A stretch of 64,000 nt of DNA from Saccopteryx bilineata (taxonomy: Eukaryota; Chordata; Mammalia; Chiroptera; Emballonuridae). The position numbers were made by a program, and so were the translations under genes. The stretch lies in contig NC_089493.1 of assembly GCF_036850765.1 (NCBI RefSeq), positions 125,246,239 through 125,310,238 on the forward strand, written 5' to 3'. Shown one piece after another: positions 31,476-42,190 of this stretch; the stretch's first letter is position 1, and each line of letters begins with the position of its first letter. The notes under the pieces were generated by a model. That model saw only the letters and a list, made by a program, of their open reading frames with translations. It ran no database searches and was not told the DNA's origin.

Positions 31476-32465
31476 CCCTGAGATAAGTTGTGGAGGTAAT
31501 GTGGATAAACAGTGGCCTGAGTCACTTCTCTGGGCATGGAGGTGACTTCATACCAGGAAGGCTCAGCATGGTGCCCTCTAGATGCAAACAGAGCTAGTAG
31601 CATAAACCAAGAAGGTGGGTCATTCACTGTGCCCACCACACTACCTGTCCAGAGAGCTCAGGTCAAATGGGTGGGTCCTAGTGCCCCTCGGTCATTTTGA
31701 ACAAGGGTTTGGGGGCCTGTGTTATGAGGAGAGATAAGGATCGCCAGGCTCTCACTTGAGTAACAGCGTGCGACTACCATAGGCCTGAGGACTGAGAAGG
31801 GAGGGATCAACCAAGTCCCAGTGGACGTGATAAACGCGCCTTTGTGACCATCATCAGAGGGTTCATGTATGGTCCCACATTTACTGTTACAATCAGTTTC
31901 CTCTTGGTTCTTGCCAAAAGTTTAGAGAAGTTCCTTCTGACAATTTCCTCTGATTTTTCTTCAAGGCTCTTACCACAAGGTATTTAATTAACAAGTTGTA
32001 CAATCAGTTGTTGTGTTGAAAGTGCAGGTTCACTCATTCACAGTCCATTCCCACTTCCTCTTCCCAGGGGTGCTTTCTGGAGAAATAAAGCCTGCGTGCA
32101 CAGTTTCCCTTGCAGCTAGGATTCTGTTGATTTCAGTTTCTCCAATCAATGGGCTCATAACTTGAATTCACAACTGAGCCAACAGGAAATAGAAGCTAGC
32201 ATAAGGCTTCCATTTTGCCACAGAGGCCTCAGGGCTCTAGAAAACACAACTGTGGTTCAACTACCCCATATGATCCAAATGGGTCATTCTCAGCAGCCTA
32301 GTTCTTCAACCTCATTCCTGGGATGTCAGCCTATTGCCCATTTCTCCAGACCTCCCAGCGGTTCTGAAGACCATTGAATGCCTTTTCTGCATCAATAGCC
32401 AGAGTGGATTCCATTCTTGGCTGCTGAATACTGATTGATTAAGTCATTCAACGCCAGTGTCTCAA
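31476..32465. other. Unassigned, possible old LTR trace
   Basis: The segment 32000-32350 has wording vaguely like an old LTR ('aggattctgttgatttcagt') but I cannot name it. No gene seen. Confidence 0.35.
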
Positions 32466-32515
32466 TAAGAATAGAAGTCATAGCTCTCTTGTTCACCATT
32501 GAATCCTCTACCTCC
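32466..32515 (+). mobile_element. L2 3' tail, part 1 (split by hAT MITE)
   Basis: Together with 32852-32910 ('agcctaagacatagtaagtg', 'ctcaggaaatatttgtgaca') this forms an L2 3' end ('...tagtaggtgctcaataaat...'). The hAT element lies between. Confidence 0.5.
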
Positions 32516-32523
32516 ATCTAGAG
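32516..32523. repeat. 8-bp target site duplication, left (hAT MITE)
   Basis: atctagag is repeated exactly at 32844-32851. Confidence 0.96.
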
Positions 32524-32843
32524 CAGGGGTCCCCAAACTACGGCCCGTGGGCGGCATGCGGCCCCCTGAGGTCATTTATCCGGCCCCTGCCGCACTTCCG
32601 CATTGGTGGTCAGTGAGAGGAGCATAGTTCCCATTGAAATACTGGTCAGTTTGTTGATTTAAATTTACTTGGTCTTTATTTTAAATATTGTATTTGTTCC
32701 CATTTTGGTTTTTTTTACTTTAAAATAAGATATATGCAGTGTGCATAGGGATTTGTTCATAGTTTTTTTTTTTATAGTCTGGCCCTCCAACGGTCTGAGG
32801 GACAGTGAACTGGCCCCCTGTGTAAAAAGTTTGGGGACCCCTG
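32524..32843. mobile_element. Non-autonomous hAT MITE, 320 bp
   Basis: Ends are perfect inverted repeats (left caggggtccccaaact; right agtttggggacccctg, with one base of offset in the A/T run). They are bracketed by an exact 8-bp duplication. Internal text includes 'catgcggccccctgaggtca', 'cccattgaaatactggtcag' and 'tctgagggacagtgaactgg'. No coding capacity. From memory it belongs to a young hAT group seen in several bats; its autonomous partner is not in this window. Confidence 0.93.
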
Positions 32844-32851
32844 ATCTAGAG
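32844..32851. repeat. 8-bp target site duplication, right (hAT MITE)
   Basis: Exact copy of 32516-32523. Confidence 0.96.
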
Positions 32852-32910
32852 CCTAAGACATAGTAAGTGCTCAGGAAATATTTGTGACATGCTGATGAGT
32901 GAGTGGATTT

Positions 32911-34527
32911 CCAGGCTATCTTACCACTGCTGAGAGAAATCCTGAGAAGAGAGCTATTTCTACTCAGATTCAGACTTTGCATCAGGAGTCAGCCCCAGGA
33001 ACTGGAAAACACAACAAAGCAGACAGCCCTTTCCACCTCCTCTTCTTTCCCTGCTCACAGAACATGGCCCAGCTTGTTTGAGCTGCAGGGAAAGAAGGGA
33101 GAGCAAACCAGCTCCCTCTTCGTCTCTGGCCCCTGCTCCTTCTGCCACACACAAGAGATGATTTGAAACATGTTTGGTTTCACCTCACCAAAAGTCCCCC
33201 TGTCATAGGGGAGTCCTTCAGGGCCCCCAATCACTTCACAACAAAACAACCCAGTCAGGGGGGAAATTAGTCCTATTGATTGGCAATTAAGAAAAAATAT
33301 TACAACATTTTCTAATCTCTGCCATTAAAAAAAAATCATTCCACATGAAAAGTTTGGAATAGCCAGGTCCTTCCCTAGGTTTCAGGGACCCCTGCAGCCA
33401 TTGCACTCAGAGACCACTGAGGCTGGGAAGAATGAGACAGGGCCTGGGGAAGGGGCAGGGTCTACTCTGAAGCACCCGAGGCCCACCTCCTCCAGGACCC
33501 ATGAAAAATGGCGATCATAATCCTGGCTAACTCTTACTAGCACCTGCTAAGACAAACCCCACCCTCCATGGAGTCCTCAAGTGTTCCTGAGCATCCCTGG
33601 GGGGGGGGTAGTTCACCAGTACTTATGAACAAACCCTGTTGCATATGTACCATAGAACCTCCCCATGCTCATGTCATGCCCACTTAGCCCATCTCTAAGC
33701 TCAACCCAGCGGAGATGGCATTCAAGGCTCACTATCCGTGGTCTGTGGGAGGCAGCGGTGAAAGCCCCAGCCCCTTGTGTACCGGGCTGAAGATTCTGAG
33801 AGGCTCCTTGACATGGCTCAGAGGATTCAAGGGCTTCAGGGGACTGAGCCCCCTGCTGCTCACAGCAGGGTCCTCCATAATACTCCTGGTCACTAGCTTC
33901 CTCTTTCTTGTCTCCGTTCCTCATCCCTGCTTCTGTAATAATCAGCCACCTGCACCTGACCCCGAGTCTCGGGCTCTGCTTCCTGGGCAACCAGAAGTAA
34001 GACCACAGTCTGTCGATCTGTGCCCTCCCCTGTCTGTCTTGGCATCTTCACTGTTGCCATGATGTCCTGCAGGCACTGCCAAGAAGAGGGTAAGCATCAC
34101 TGTGCTCACTGAGCAGGTATCTCCCTTCTTCCGGCATGACTGCTGGCCCCGGCTCCCCAAAGTAGTGTTGTTGGGCTACTTGTGCAGAGGGAGGAGGTGA
34201 TGGCTTTGACAGAAGGCTCCCAAAGCAGAACTGCTGGGTCACCAGGGTGGTTCAAGTTGTATACATTCTCATTCACCCCATGGGACCCAGACATGAGTCC
34301 CTGGGAACTGAGCTAGAAGAGAAGGCAGTGACAGGCTCCAGCGCAGTCAGAGAGCCTACTCTCTCCCAAAAGCAAAGACTTGCTCATTGGATAAGGCTCC
34401 TGCTTCCTTAGGGTGAGGTTCTTCCGGGAGGTACTCTGCCCACCTATAAATGCAATTCTCGTTTGCTCCACCAGCTCATCGCCTGGAATGTCTGGATGCT
34501 AATGACCAAAATGAGTTAGGTTCAAGT
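32911..34527. other. Unassigned sequence
   Basis: About 1.6 kb with no recognised gene or repeat. A G run lies at 33600-33608. The frames at 33613-33990 minus and 33715-34062 plus overlap each other and carry no domain. Confidence 0.45.
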
Positions 34528-34538
34528 TAGAATTTATA
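34528..34538. repeat. Target site duplication, left (SINE 34539-34909)
   Basis: tagaatttata is repeated exactly at 34910-34920. Confidence 0.88.
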
Positions 34539-34909
34539 GCCCGACTGGCACAATAGATAGAGAGTTGAACTGAGATGCCAAGGTCCCAGGTTCAAAACCC
34601 CAAGGTCACCGGCTTGAGTGCGGAGTCACTGGATTGAGTGCGGGGTCACTGACTTGAGCGTGGGATCATAGACATGCTCCCAAGGTTGTTCACTTGAGCT
34701 TAAGGGTCATTGGCATGAGTCCAAGGTCACTGGCTTGAGCAAGGGGTCAATGGCTTAGCTTGAGCCCCACCCCAACCTCCATCAAGGCATATATGAGAAG
34801 TAATCAGTGAACAACTAAAGTTATACAACTATGAGTTGATACTTATCTCTCCTCTTCTTCTTCTCCTCCTCCTTCTTCTTCTTCTCTTATTTCTCTCTCT
34901 CAAAAAAAA
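34539..34909 (+). mobile_element. tRNA-derived bat SINE, type B
   Basis: Diverged head 'gcccgactggcacaatagat', then an expanded run of 'ggtcactggcttgag'-like units (about six, more than in the 22429 copy), 'atatgagaagtaatcagtga' and a pyrimidine plus A tail. Exact 11-bp duplication. Confidence 0.88.
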
Positions 34910-34920
34910 TAGAATTTATA

Positions 34921-35708
34921 AAAGAATCATACCAATGTTTACATTGGTCATAACTTTCCCATTGACGAGGAACTGCTACTGTGTAGGGTCCATAGGGGTC
35001 CATTTGGTAGCATATAGAAAAAGACTCCATTCAGATCAGTCGACCAATAATGACAATGTATTATTCTCCTTAAGAGGAGGTCGGGAAATGGGGAGGTGAA
35101 CAGTTACAGCTTTGGTGAATTCAATGTATCCATAATGCTACCAAGGACCTGGGTTCTGTCCGTTTTCCCCTCTGCCACCCTCAGAGGGTGCCTTTGATCT
35201 TCAGACATGCTCTTCCATGCTTGCAGGATGGCTGTCGTAGCCCCAGGCTGTGAGAGGTGCCCTGCACACCGCTCGGAGGGTTCAGAGCAGAGCACTTTGG
35301 CCAGTGTCCAGAGGAGGGAAGTAAGAAGTCCCTTCTTGGTGTAGCTTTTGACGAGCAGCAGGTGGGTTTTCCAGAAGCCCCAGCAAGTTCTCTGCCTTCT
35401 AGCCAGACCTGCACCATGTGTCCTCTCCCGACTCTCCACTGGCATGGCATGTTGGCTTGGACCAAGTCCTCCCTACTGCCGGGGTCAGGGAGGGGCCCAC
35501 ACCGCCCTGTACAGCCCAACGTGCCCACTTGGGCTTCACCAGGTAGGATGGAGCAGAGGAGATCGGTAATGGGTAGGTTACCAGAGGAGCAGCCTCAGGC
35601 CTCACAGTGCCCTGGTAGGGCGGGGCATATGATGGTGCTCATTTCACAGATGCCGAAAGTTGCTCAGGGAAGCCCAAGGTCACAGCCATAGGCAGTGCAG
35701 CCACATCA

Positions 35709-35712
<4 letters not shown>
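34921..35712. other. Unassigned sequence
   Basis: No repeat or gene recognised. The segment 35100-35640 is open in several frames on both strands (35257-35691 plus, 35181-35528 minus) without a recognisable domain. Confidence 0.45.
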
Positions 35713-35744
<32 letters not shown>

Positions 35745-36103
35745 ATTTTTCCGAAGCTGGAAACGGGGAGGAAGTCAGACAGACTCCCGCATGCGCCCGA
35801 CCGGGATCCACCCGGCATGCCCACCAGGGGGCGATGCTCTGCCCATCTGGGGCATTGCTCTGTTGCATTCAGAGCCATTCTAGAGCCTGAGGCAGAGGCC
35901 ACAGAGCCATCCTCAGTGCCCGGGCCATCTTTGCTCCAATGGAGCCTTGGCTGCGGGAGGGGAAGAGAGAGACAGAGAGGAAGGAGAGGGGGAGGGGTGG
36001 AGAAGCAGATGGGCGCTTCTCCTGTGTGCCTTGGCCAGGAATCGAACCCGGGACTCCTGCACGCCAGGCCGACGCTCTACCACTGAGCCAACTGGCCAGT
36101 GCC
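35713..36103 (-). mobile_element. tRNA-derived bat SINE, type A
   Basis: Minus-strand copy: a 30-base T run at 35713-35742 is the tail. The body runs through 'ctttgctccaatggagcctt' and the head ends 'ctgagccaactggccagtgcc'. Flanks share an imperfect duplication around 'agctctt'. Frames such as 35817-36086 are repeat shadows. Confidence 0.93.
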
Positions 36104-36982
36104 ACTACGTTAGCTCTTGATGTCTGACTGGATGTCCTGATCTATCCTGGACCGCACATGGCCCCTCTGGTGTATAAAAAACAGGGGCAGGGACAAGAGA
36201 CAAGGTCCCCATATTGCCATTGAGGGGCAGGACTCACAAACAGAGAGGTTTACACAAGAAAGGAAAGGAGATTACTACTGTTTTAATGAAATTCTACCCA
36301 CCTCACACCCATGCCCCTCCCTCCTTGCACTGTGCCTCAACTGCCCTCTCTGGAATCCTTCCCCACTCTGGCTTCAGGAAGAAGGACAGTATAAACTGTC
36401 TCCTGGTACATTAACATCCGACCCAGCAGTCATTAACAAGGTCACAATCAATTTCTCAGAATGGTTGCTATTGCATGGGGGAACTTAATGGAATCACACG
36501 GTCATTTTCCATTTGAAAGAGAGAGAGAAAGAGAAAGCGTGGGGGTGTCATGGGGGGCAGGCAGCAAAAGGAAGGGAAGACTGCCCAAGGCCAGCACAGG
36601 GCTGCTCCAGGCAATGCTCAGGAGGTGATGCCAAGAGCCTGTGATAGGAGCACGTGGCATCCTAACCAGTTAATCACCCAGCAGAACAGAGATTGAGGCT
36701 TATTGGGCAAATGAAGCAGGATGGATGTTTTATTTCAACAATGGAATTGGGAGAAGAGGGGAGACAGGAAAGGAGGTACAGCAACAGATGGAGAAAGCTG
36801 TTCAAGAGTAGGCAAGCTCTGGTATCTGGGCAAGGCCAAGGGGTGCTGAGAACCCCAGCAAGGAAGAAGACCATGCTTAGAGAGGTGTGATCAGCAGAAA
36901 TTGTAGGCTCAGCTTACAGAGTGATGGGTTTCCTTTACTAAATGGGAAACTCAAGTAACATCTTGTGATGCTGCTTGCTGCA
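36104..36982. other. Unassigned sequence
   Basis: A GA-rich patch lies at 36517-36535. No repeat family or gene recognised. Confidence 0.45.
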
Positions 36983-37355
36983 TACGTGTCCCAGGTGGTA
37001 AGACTTAAAAGCAGACTGGGGATGACAGTACACATTTTCCTTGTCCCTAGGGAAACCTCCTCCTGGAGCCATTTCCTCCCCCAGAGGGAGAACTGCCTGG
37101 CTGGAGAGCTCCTGTTGTGGGGGGGGGGCATGGGGCTGCAGTGAGCTGGGGGTGGGGGGCACTGCCGCCATGGTCTCAGGCCAGCCAGTCTCCTGTCCCT
37201 GCAGCCTGGAGGAAAGCCAGGCCTCTGGGCTCTGCAGAGAGGAGCCCTCGGCAGCATGTGGAGGACTGTGGGCTTTGGGGTTTCCCCACAGGTGACCCCA
37301 AGGGCTGGAGGAGCCTGTTCCCCAAGGGTTCAGGAGAGGCTGGCAGGAAGTATCC
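36983..37355 (+). repeat. Inverted repeat, left arm (A)
   Basis: Matches the reverse complement of 39135-39505 along its full length. The inner part, 37162-37355 (194 bp), differs at only two positions. The outer part, 36983-37161, differs at roughly 30 positions plus small gaps. I do not recognise it as a known repeat family. It contains a 41-codon frame (37170-37295). Confidence 0.9.
37170..37295 (+). CDS. Hypothetical 41-aa small ORF in left arm
   Basis: ATG in a strong initiation context (gccgccatgg), encoding a 41-residue peptide starting MVSGQPVSC and ending GFPHR before TGA. The right arm holds the same peptide (39195-39320, minus) with one synonymous change (GGA versus GGC at a glycine). 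No domain is recognised. The frame is also open upstream to 37041. Identity may come only from gene conversion, so coding status is doubtful. Confidence 0.12.
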   Translation: MVSGQPVSCPCSLEESQASGLCREEPSAACGGLWALGFPHR

Positions 37356-39134
37356 TCTGGAGGGAAGCTAGTCAGATCCAGTTGTCCTGGAGCACTGGTC
37401 CAGCCCAGCATCACCTTTCTAAGGGTACCCAGTGGCTGTAAATTACTGTGGCCATCTGGAGTGGAATTGTGATTATCCCCATTGCATAGATAAGGAAACC
37501 AAAAGTCAAATAGGTCAAGGGTCTTGCTCGGGGGTCCTTTGCAAGTGAGTTTGGTCAGAGCCAAAAAAGGGCCTGACTGGGGTGTGCACAGATGGCAGAC
37601 CTCAGCAGTCTCCGTGGGGGATGACCTGCTTGAGTTCACCTTGTTTCCTTTAGGAGATGCTCCTCTGCCCAAGGGAGGGCCCCAGGCTTCTGCTCCTGCT
37701 CAGGCTTGTTCATTCAGGAGACTTTAACTGGCCAAGCCCTACATGCCTGTTGGTGAGCACTTAGAACTGAACCAAACACAGGTCCTCAGGGGCCCCGGGG
37801 CTTGGACAGCCTAGGAGGGCAGCACAAGGGATGCACGTTAATTAGAGGCCAGATTCAAGACTTGGCTCTGCCACGTACCGAGTCCTGACATCTAAGATAA
37901 GTCCTTTCCCTCCTCTAAGCCTCAGTTTCTCTATCAGTGCAATGAGAATAAAGTTCATATACTCTTCAGGATAATTGGAAGACTTCAAAGAGAGCTCAGG
38001 TTCAGAGTTGCTTACTTGAATTCTTTGGGGTCAGATGTGTTCCAGTATTCAGAATTTTTTTTTTTTTTTAAGAGATGAAATATAGTGGAAATACCACATA
38101 TTCTGCATTACTCCAGCATGATCTGGGGCAGGGCCCTGTAATAAGTAAGACACATTAACATTTCTTCAGAAAAGCTAATGAATATTCAGAGCCCATGAGG
38201 CAAATAAAGACTAAAAATTGGTGCCAAGTACATTTTGTAAAAACTTTTGGTGTTCTGAGTATTTGGTATCACAGGATTTTGGATCAGGAATCTGGACAAT
38301 AATGACAGTAATACTTACCATTTGCTGGTTTACATGCATTAGCTCATTGTATCCTCATGGCAACTCCATGAGATCAAGAATAATCATTCTCCTTGTTTTG
38401 TACAAGAGGCTGGGAGACCAAAGAAGTTAATTCACTTGCCCACAAGCACACTGTAGCTAATGGAAGAGCCACGACTGGACATACACAGTCAGGCTTTGGC
38501 CTCTGTGTCTGCTCGGGTTAGGAACTGAGAAAGCTGGTGGGGATGCTGGTGGTGCAGACAGCACCCACCCAGTCTTCCTGATGTGACAGATGGGCACACA
38601 GAGGAAAAGGATCTTCCACAGTCTTCTGTCCTCTTTCCTCTAGGCTGAAAAGTGAGCCCCGTTTCCAGACTCCTGACCCAGGGTCACACGCACACAGACA
38701 CGCCACTGCCCCCCCAGACTGAGGGGAGAGGGTAGCCAGCAGGACAGCCTCTGCCCGGCCTCCTTTCTGCCTCTTCCTTCCCCTGTGTGGACCCCTTGTC
38801 CCCGGCCCTCATCAACCCCGTGCTCTTGCCCAAGGGGTCAAAGAGGCTGTGAGGGGACATCCCTGGGCAATGGAGGACTTTAGCTTTCTGACCCAAGGAA
38901 CATAGCTTCCACCTGACCATTGATATTCAGAATGAGGCTAAGAGAGGCCCCAGGGCTCTCGACCTAGAGTCAGACAGGTCTGGGTTCAAATCCCAGCCTC
39001 TCCGATCACAAATCTGGTGAATGATTTCAGACCCCTGAAGACTAAAAAGAATAACAGGTTCCCAGCAGGAATTGGGACTCACTGAAGAGTTAGCAGTGTT
39101 AGCCAGAGCCAAATTGACCAGTGGCTCCTCCTCG
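37356..39134. other. Spacer between inverted arms, with MIRs
   Basis: Contains reverse MIR traces at about 37430-37530 and 38300-38510, forward MIR at 37840-38010 ('gattcaagacttggctctgc') and forward MIR at 38930-39030 ('agtcagacaggtctgggttc'). A T run lies at 38056-38069. No gene seen. The 244-codon minus frame (36938-37672) spans arm A and spacer and has no domain. Confidence 0.6.
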
Positions 39135-39505
39135 GGATACTTCCTGCCAGCCTCTCCTGAACCCTTGGGAAACAGGCTCCTCCAGCCCTTGGGGTCACCT
39201 GTGGGGAAACCCCAAAGCCCACAGGCCTCCACATGCTGCCGAGGGCTCCTCTCTGCAGAGCCCAGAGGCCTGGCTTTCCTCCAGGCTGCAGGGACAGGAG
39301 ACTGGCTGGCCTGAGACCATGGCGGCAGCGCCCCCCACCCCGTGCTCACTGCAGCCTCATGTCCCCCCTCCTGAAGACAAGGGCACTCCAGCCAGGCAGG
39401 GCTCCCACCAAGGTAGGAAATGGCCCCAGGAGGAGGTTTCTCTAGGGACACAGAAAATGTGTGCTGTCCCCAATCTGCTTTAAGTCTTACCACCTGGGGC
39501 ACATA
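39135..39505 (-). repeat. Inverted repeat, right arm (B)
   Basis: Reverse-complement partner of 36983-37355. The inner high-identity part is 39135-39328. The 196-codon minus frame here (38927-39517) has no recognised domain. Confidence 0.9.
39195..39320 (-). CDS. Hypothetical 41-aa small ORF in right arm
   Basis: Twin of the 37170-37295 frame with the same strong start context and identical predicted peptide. No independent evidence of expression. Confidence 0.12.
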   Translation of the reverse strand: MVSGQPVSCPCSLEESQASGLCREEPSAACGGLWALGFPHR

Positions 39506-39719
39506 CTCAGTGGGCACAGTGGTCCCCTTAGTCTACAAGCTGCTACCTCATGGCTTCTTGGGCAGTTGCCCCATCTGTGCTATTCACAAACCTGTGAAGC
39601 TGGATTCGCCCCACCACCCTCTCTGATGAGAAAACGGGGCTCCAGGGTGTGAGCCAGGAGCCCTGGTCGCAGCCTCTGTCTGTGCAGAGGAGACAGTTCT
39701 GTCCAGCAGTGTGGTTGGG
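39506..39719. other. Unassigned sequence
   Basis: Flank of the inverted arm. The similarity between arms ends at about 39505. No repeat recognised. Confidence 0.4.
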
Positions 39720-40030
39720 GCTCACAGCACAGACTTCTAAGTCAGAAACCTGAGTGTGAACTCCAGTTCCACCACTCCTGAGCTGTGTGACCTTGGTCAC
39801 CTCTCTGAACTCTGTTTCTTCATCTGTAAAATGGGGATGATAACATTTCTCAAAAGGGCTTTTGTGAGGATTAAACAAGATCATTAATTCAACAACAAAG
39901 GTTCGTCGAGTCTCTGCTGTATGTCAGATGTGTTGCTGAGTGCTTTGGGTGGAGCATTGAGTGAGCCCACGTGCCTCTGCCCTTGTGGTGCCTGAAGTCT
40001 GTTGGGTGAGTAGGCAAAGTATTAAATAAA
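39720..40030 (+). repeat. MIR followed by another ancient repeat
   Basis: Forward MIR at 39720-39890 ('gagctgtgtgaccttggtca', 'tcttcatctgtaaaatgggg'). Then 39885-40030 matches the same unnamed ancient repeat as 19720-19860 and 63315-63480 ('tcgagtctctgctgtatgtc'). Confidence 0.7.
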
Positions 40031-40229
40031 ACAAAATACGATGAAAAGAACTTGGCTTAATGAACAATAACTTACTATATTCCTCTGGGTGTGGTTTGTG
40101 CTTGGTTAATATTAATTTATTAAAACATTGCTATATGTCACTATTTATCACTTATGGGTTCTTATGAGAGTTCATTGTGATTCCATACATAAATAAATAC
40201 TGTAATCATATGTGTGTGTATCTGTATAA

Positions 40230-40435
40230 TCTCCATTAAAACTCAAAAAACCTTATGCAATAGATAGTTTCCTCATTTCCTCATTTCTCAGGTAAGGACA
40301 CTAAGGCTTAGAGAGGTAAAGGGACTTGTCCAAGGTCCCAGAACATGGAAAGGGTGGAACAGAGACCCCAGCCCAAGTCAGTGAACCCAGGGTCCATGTT
40401 CTTATCTGTAGGGACACCACCTCATCTTGGTGTGT
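40230..40435 (-). repeat. MIR fragment
   Basis: 'taaggcttagagaggtaaag', 'ggacttgtccaaggtcccag' and 'gtgaacccagggtccatgtt' are in reverse MIR order. Confidence 0.75.
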
Positions 40436-40729
40436 GTGAAAGGGCTCTCTGCAAATTCACAGCCCTGGGTGAGTGAACACTGGGTCCCCTGAATACTGGG
40501 CAGATGAGCCCAGGGTGGGAGCCAAGGAGACAAGCTTCACGGGGATTCCAGAGGAGGAATTAATGTCTCTTGCCAGGTGGGGATACTGGACACAGAGGTG
40601 CCCCTTCCCTGGTTGATGCTTCTTTAGGGTTTTGTGGAGCTGCTCAGTGCCAGAGTGGAACCATCCCAGAAGAAATCACAATATCCATAGCACAGCCTTT
40701 AGCCGGGCACTTTCTCCATCATAGCAAGG

Positions 40730-40860
40730 TCAGTGCCACCCCAGAGAATTGCCTAAGGTTTGAGTCCTTGCTCGGTATTTCCCAGCTATGTGACCTCAGA
40801 AAAGCCATCTAACCCCCCTGAGCTTCAGCTCCCCACTCCAAAGGTAGGGGAAGTCCTGTC
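40730..40860 (+). repeat. MIR fragment
   Basis: 'ggtttgagtccttgctcggt' and 'cagctatgtgacctcagaaa' in forward MIR order. Confidence 0.65.
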
Positions 40861-41779
40861 TGTAGCTATTGATGGGAGACCAGGAAAAGTGGCTTGGGTG
40901 GGTGGGTGCCACCAGACAGAAGTAGTGTCTGTTATTGTCTATGGGCCGTGCATCCTTGAAAAAAGCAGAGATAACGCTGAATTTAGCCAATTAGGAAGTT
41001 TTCCCATAAAAATTTAATTCTTTTAAGAAATAGTGCAAAATGAAATAGGCAAAGAATTTTTAAACTGCAAATTAATGATCCATAGTTATAGCCATAATAA
41101 TAATAATGGCTACCAATTATAGAACCCAGAAGGTCAAATCCAGGCCAGAGCTGCACAGGCAGGGCCAACTCACCCCCCACCCCCACCCCCGCCCCCACCC
41201 CACTGCAGCCGGGACACCAGGGCCCAGCAAGTTCACATCCCACAGTCACCGAATGGCCAAACCACAGCTCCTCACACGCGTGTCCCTCTCTAACATCCTT
41301 TCCCAGATACGCTTAGAGCAAAATTCAAAGAAAAGTAAACCAAGAACAAGAACCTTCTCTCATTCTGTTTAACAGTCTGCAGCCCTGGTTCACACAGAAT
41401 TTGGTCTCAATGGTGCTAAATTGTTTTCCATACTTTGAATGTCCATTTTTCACCTGTGGCCATAGTGACTTCCTCCCCATAACAAAGGTGAGCATCAGGA
41501 TAGCTCCCTTTCACAAAGCTAGCTCTTCAAAATTACCAGCTCCTAAATGTGCTAAGCACAGTAACTGGCCCATCAGAGGTGCCCAGCAAATGCCAGGATC
41601 TCCGGGCACCAAATTCACCATCTTATTTTGTTAACTTTTACAACCCTTTTCCTATCTTAAAACCATAATTCAATTAAAAGCAATTATATTTTTATTGCCC
41701 TCAACAATGTATTTCTTAAAGAAAACAATATTCATTTTTCCTTATATGTTTTTAAGTGGACAGAATCATTTTGCAAGTC
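40861..41779. other. Unassigned; AT-rich block and CCCCAC tract
   Basis: The segment 40975-41120 is AT-rich and repeat-free ('attaatgatccatagttata') and might be conserved. The segment 41171-41206 is a (CCCCAC)n-like tract. The rest is unidentified. Confidence 0.4.
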
Positions 41780-42190
41780 ACCCAGTGATTGCCCCCCAAT
41801 AGCCTCCCAGGGTCGTCTTTCTGTGGTACCCCATTCTTTTAGACCTTGCTGCTACAGGGTCCTGTATCCTGTATCCAGCCAGACCCTAAATCTTGTTAAT
41901 TTCCCTTTAAATGTCTTTCATTCTCAGGTCTACACTTAGTTACTGCCCAGTCTTCTCTTCACTTTTGAACTATGACACCCCTTGCCAAAATAATCACTCT
42001 CCCCTTTCTGAAGATCGGTTCCCTCTGCCTGCCCTACGCTGTTTCTGACCCTCTGGGACTTTCTTTCTGCCACACCCTCATTCTAGCCAGATTTTCTTGC
42101 TTCCCCAGCTCAGCGGCAGCTCCCAGAGGTGGCCCTGTGTCTTACTTAGGTGCTGCAGGACCTTCAGGCTCCTCCGACATTTGACACGGG
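41780..42190 (+). mobile_element. Possible L2 fragment
   Basis: L2-like wording such as 'ttttagaccttgctgctaca' and 'tctgaccctctgggactttc'. The match is loose. Confidence 0.35.

Noticed and set aside
36938..37672. 244-codon minus-strand frame, longest in the window
   Set aside because: No recognised domain. It spans an inverted-repeat arm and unrelated spacer, and its counterpart in the other arm differs in amino acids and ends.
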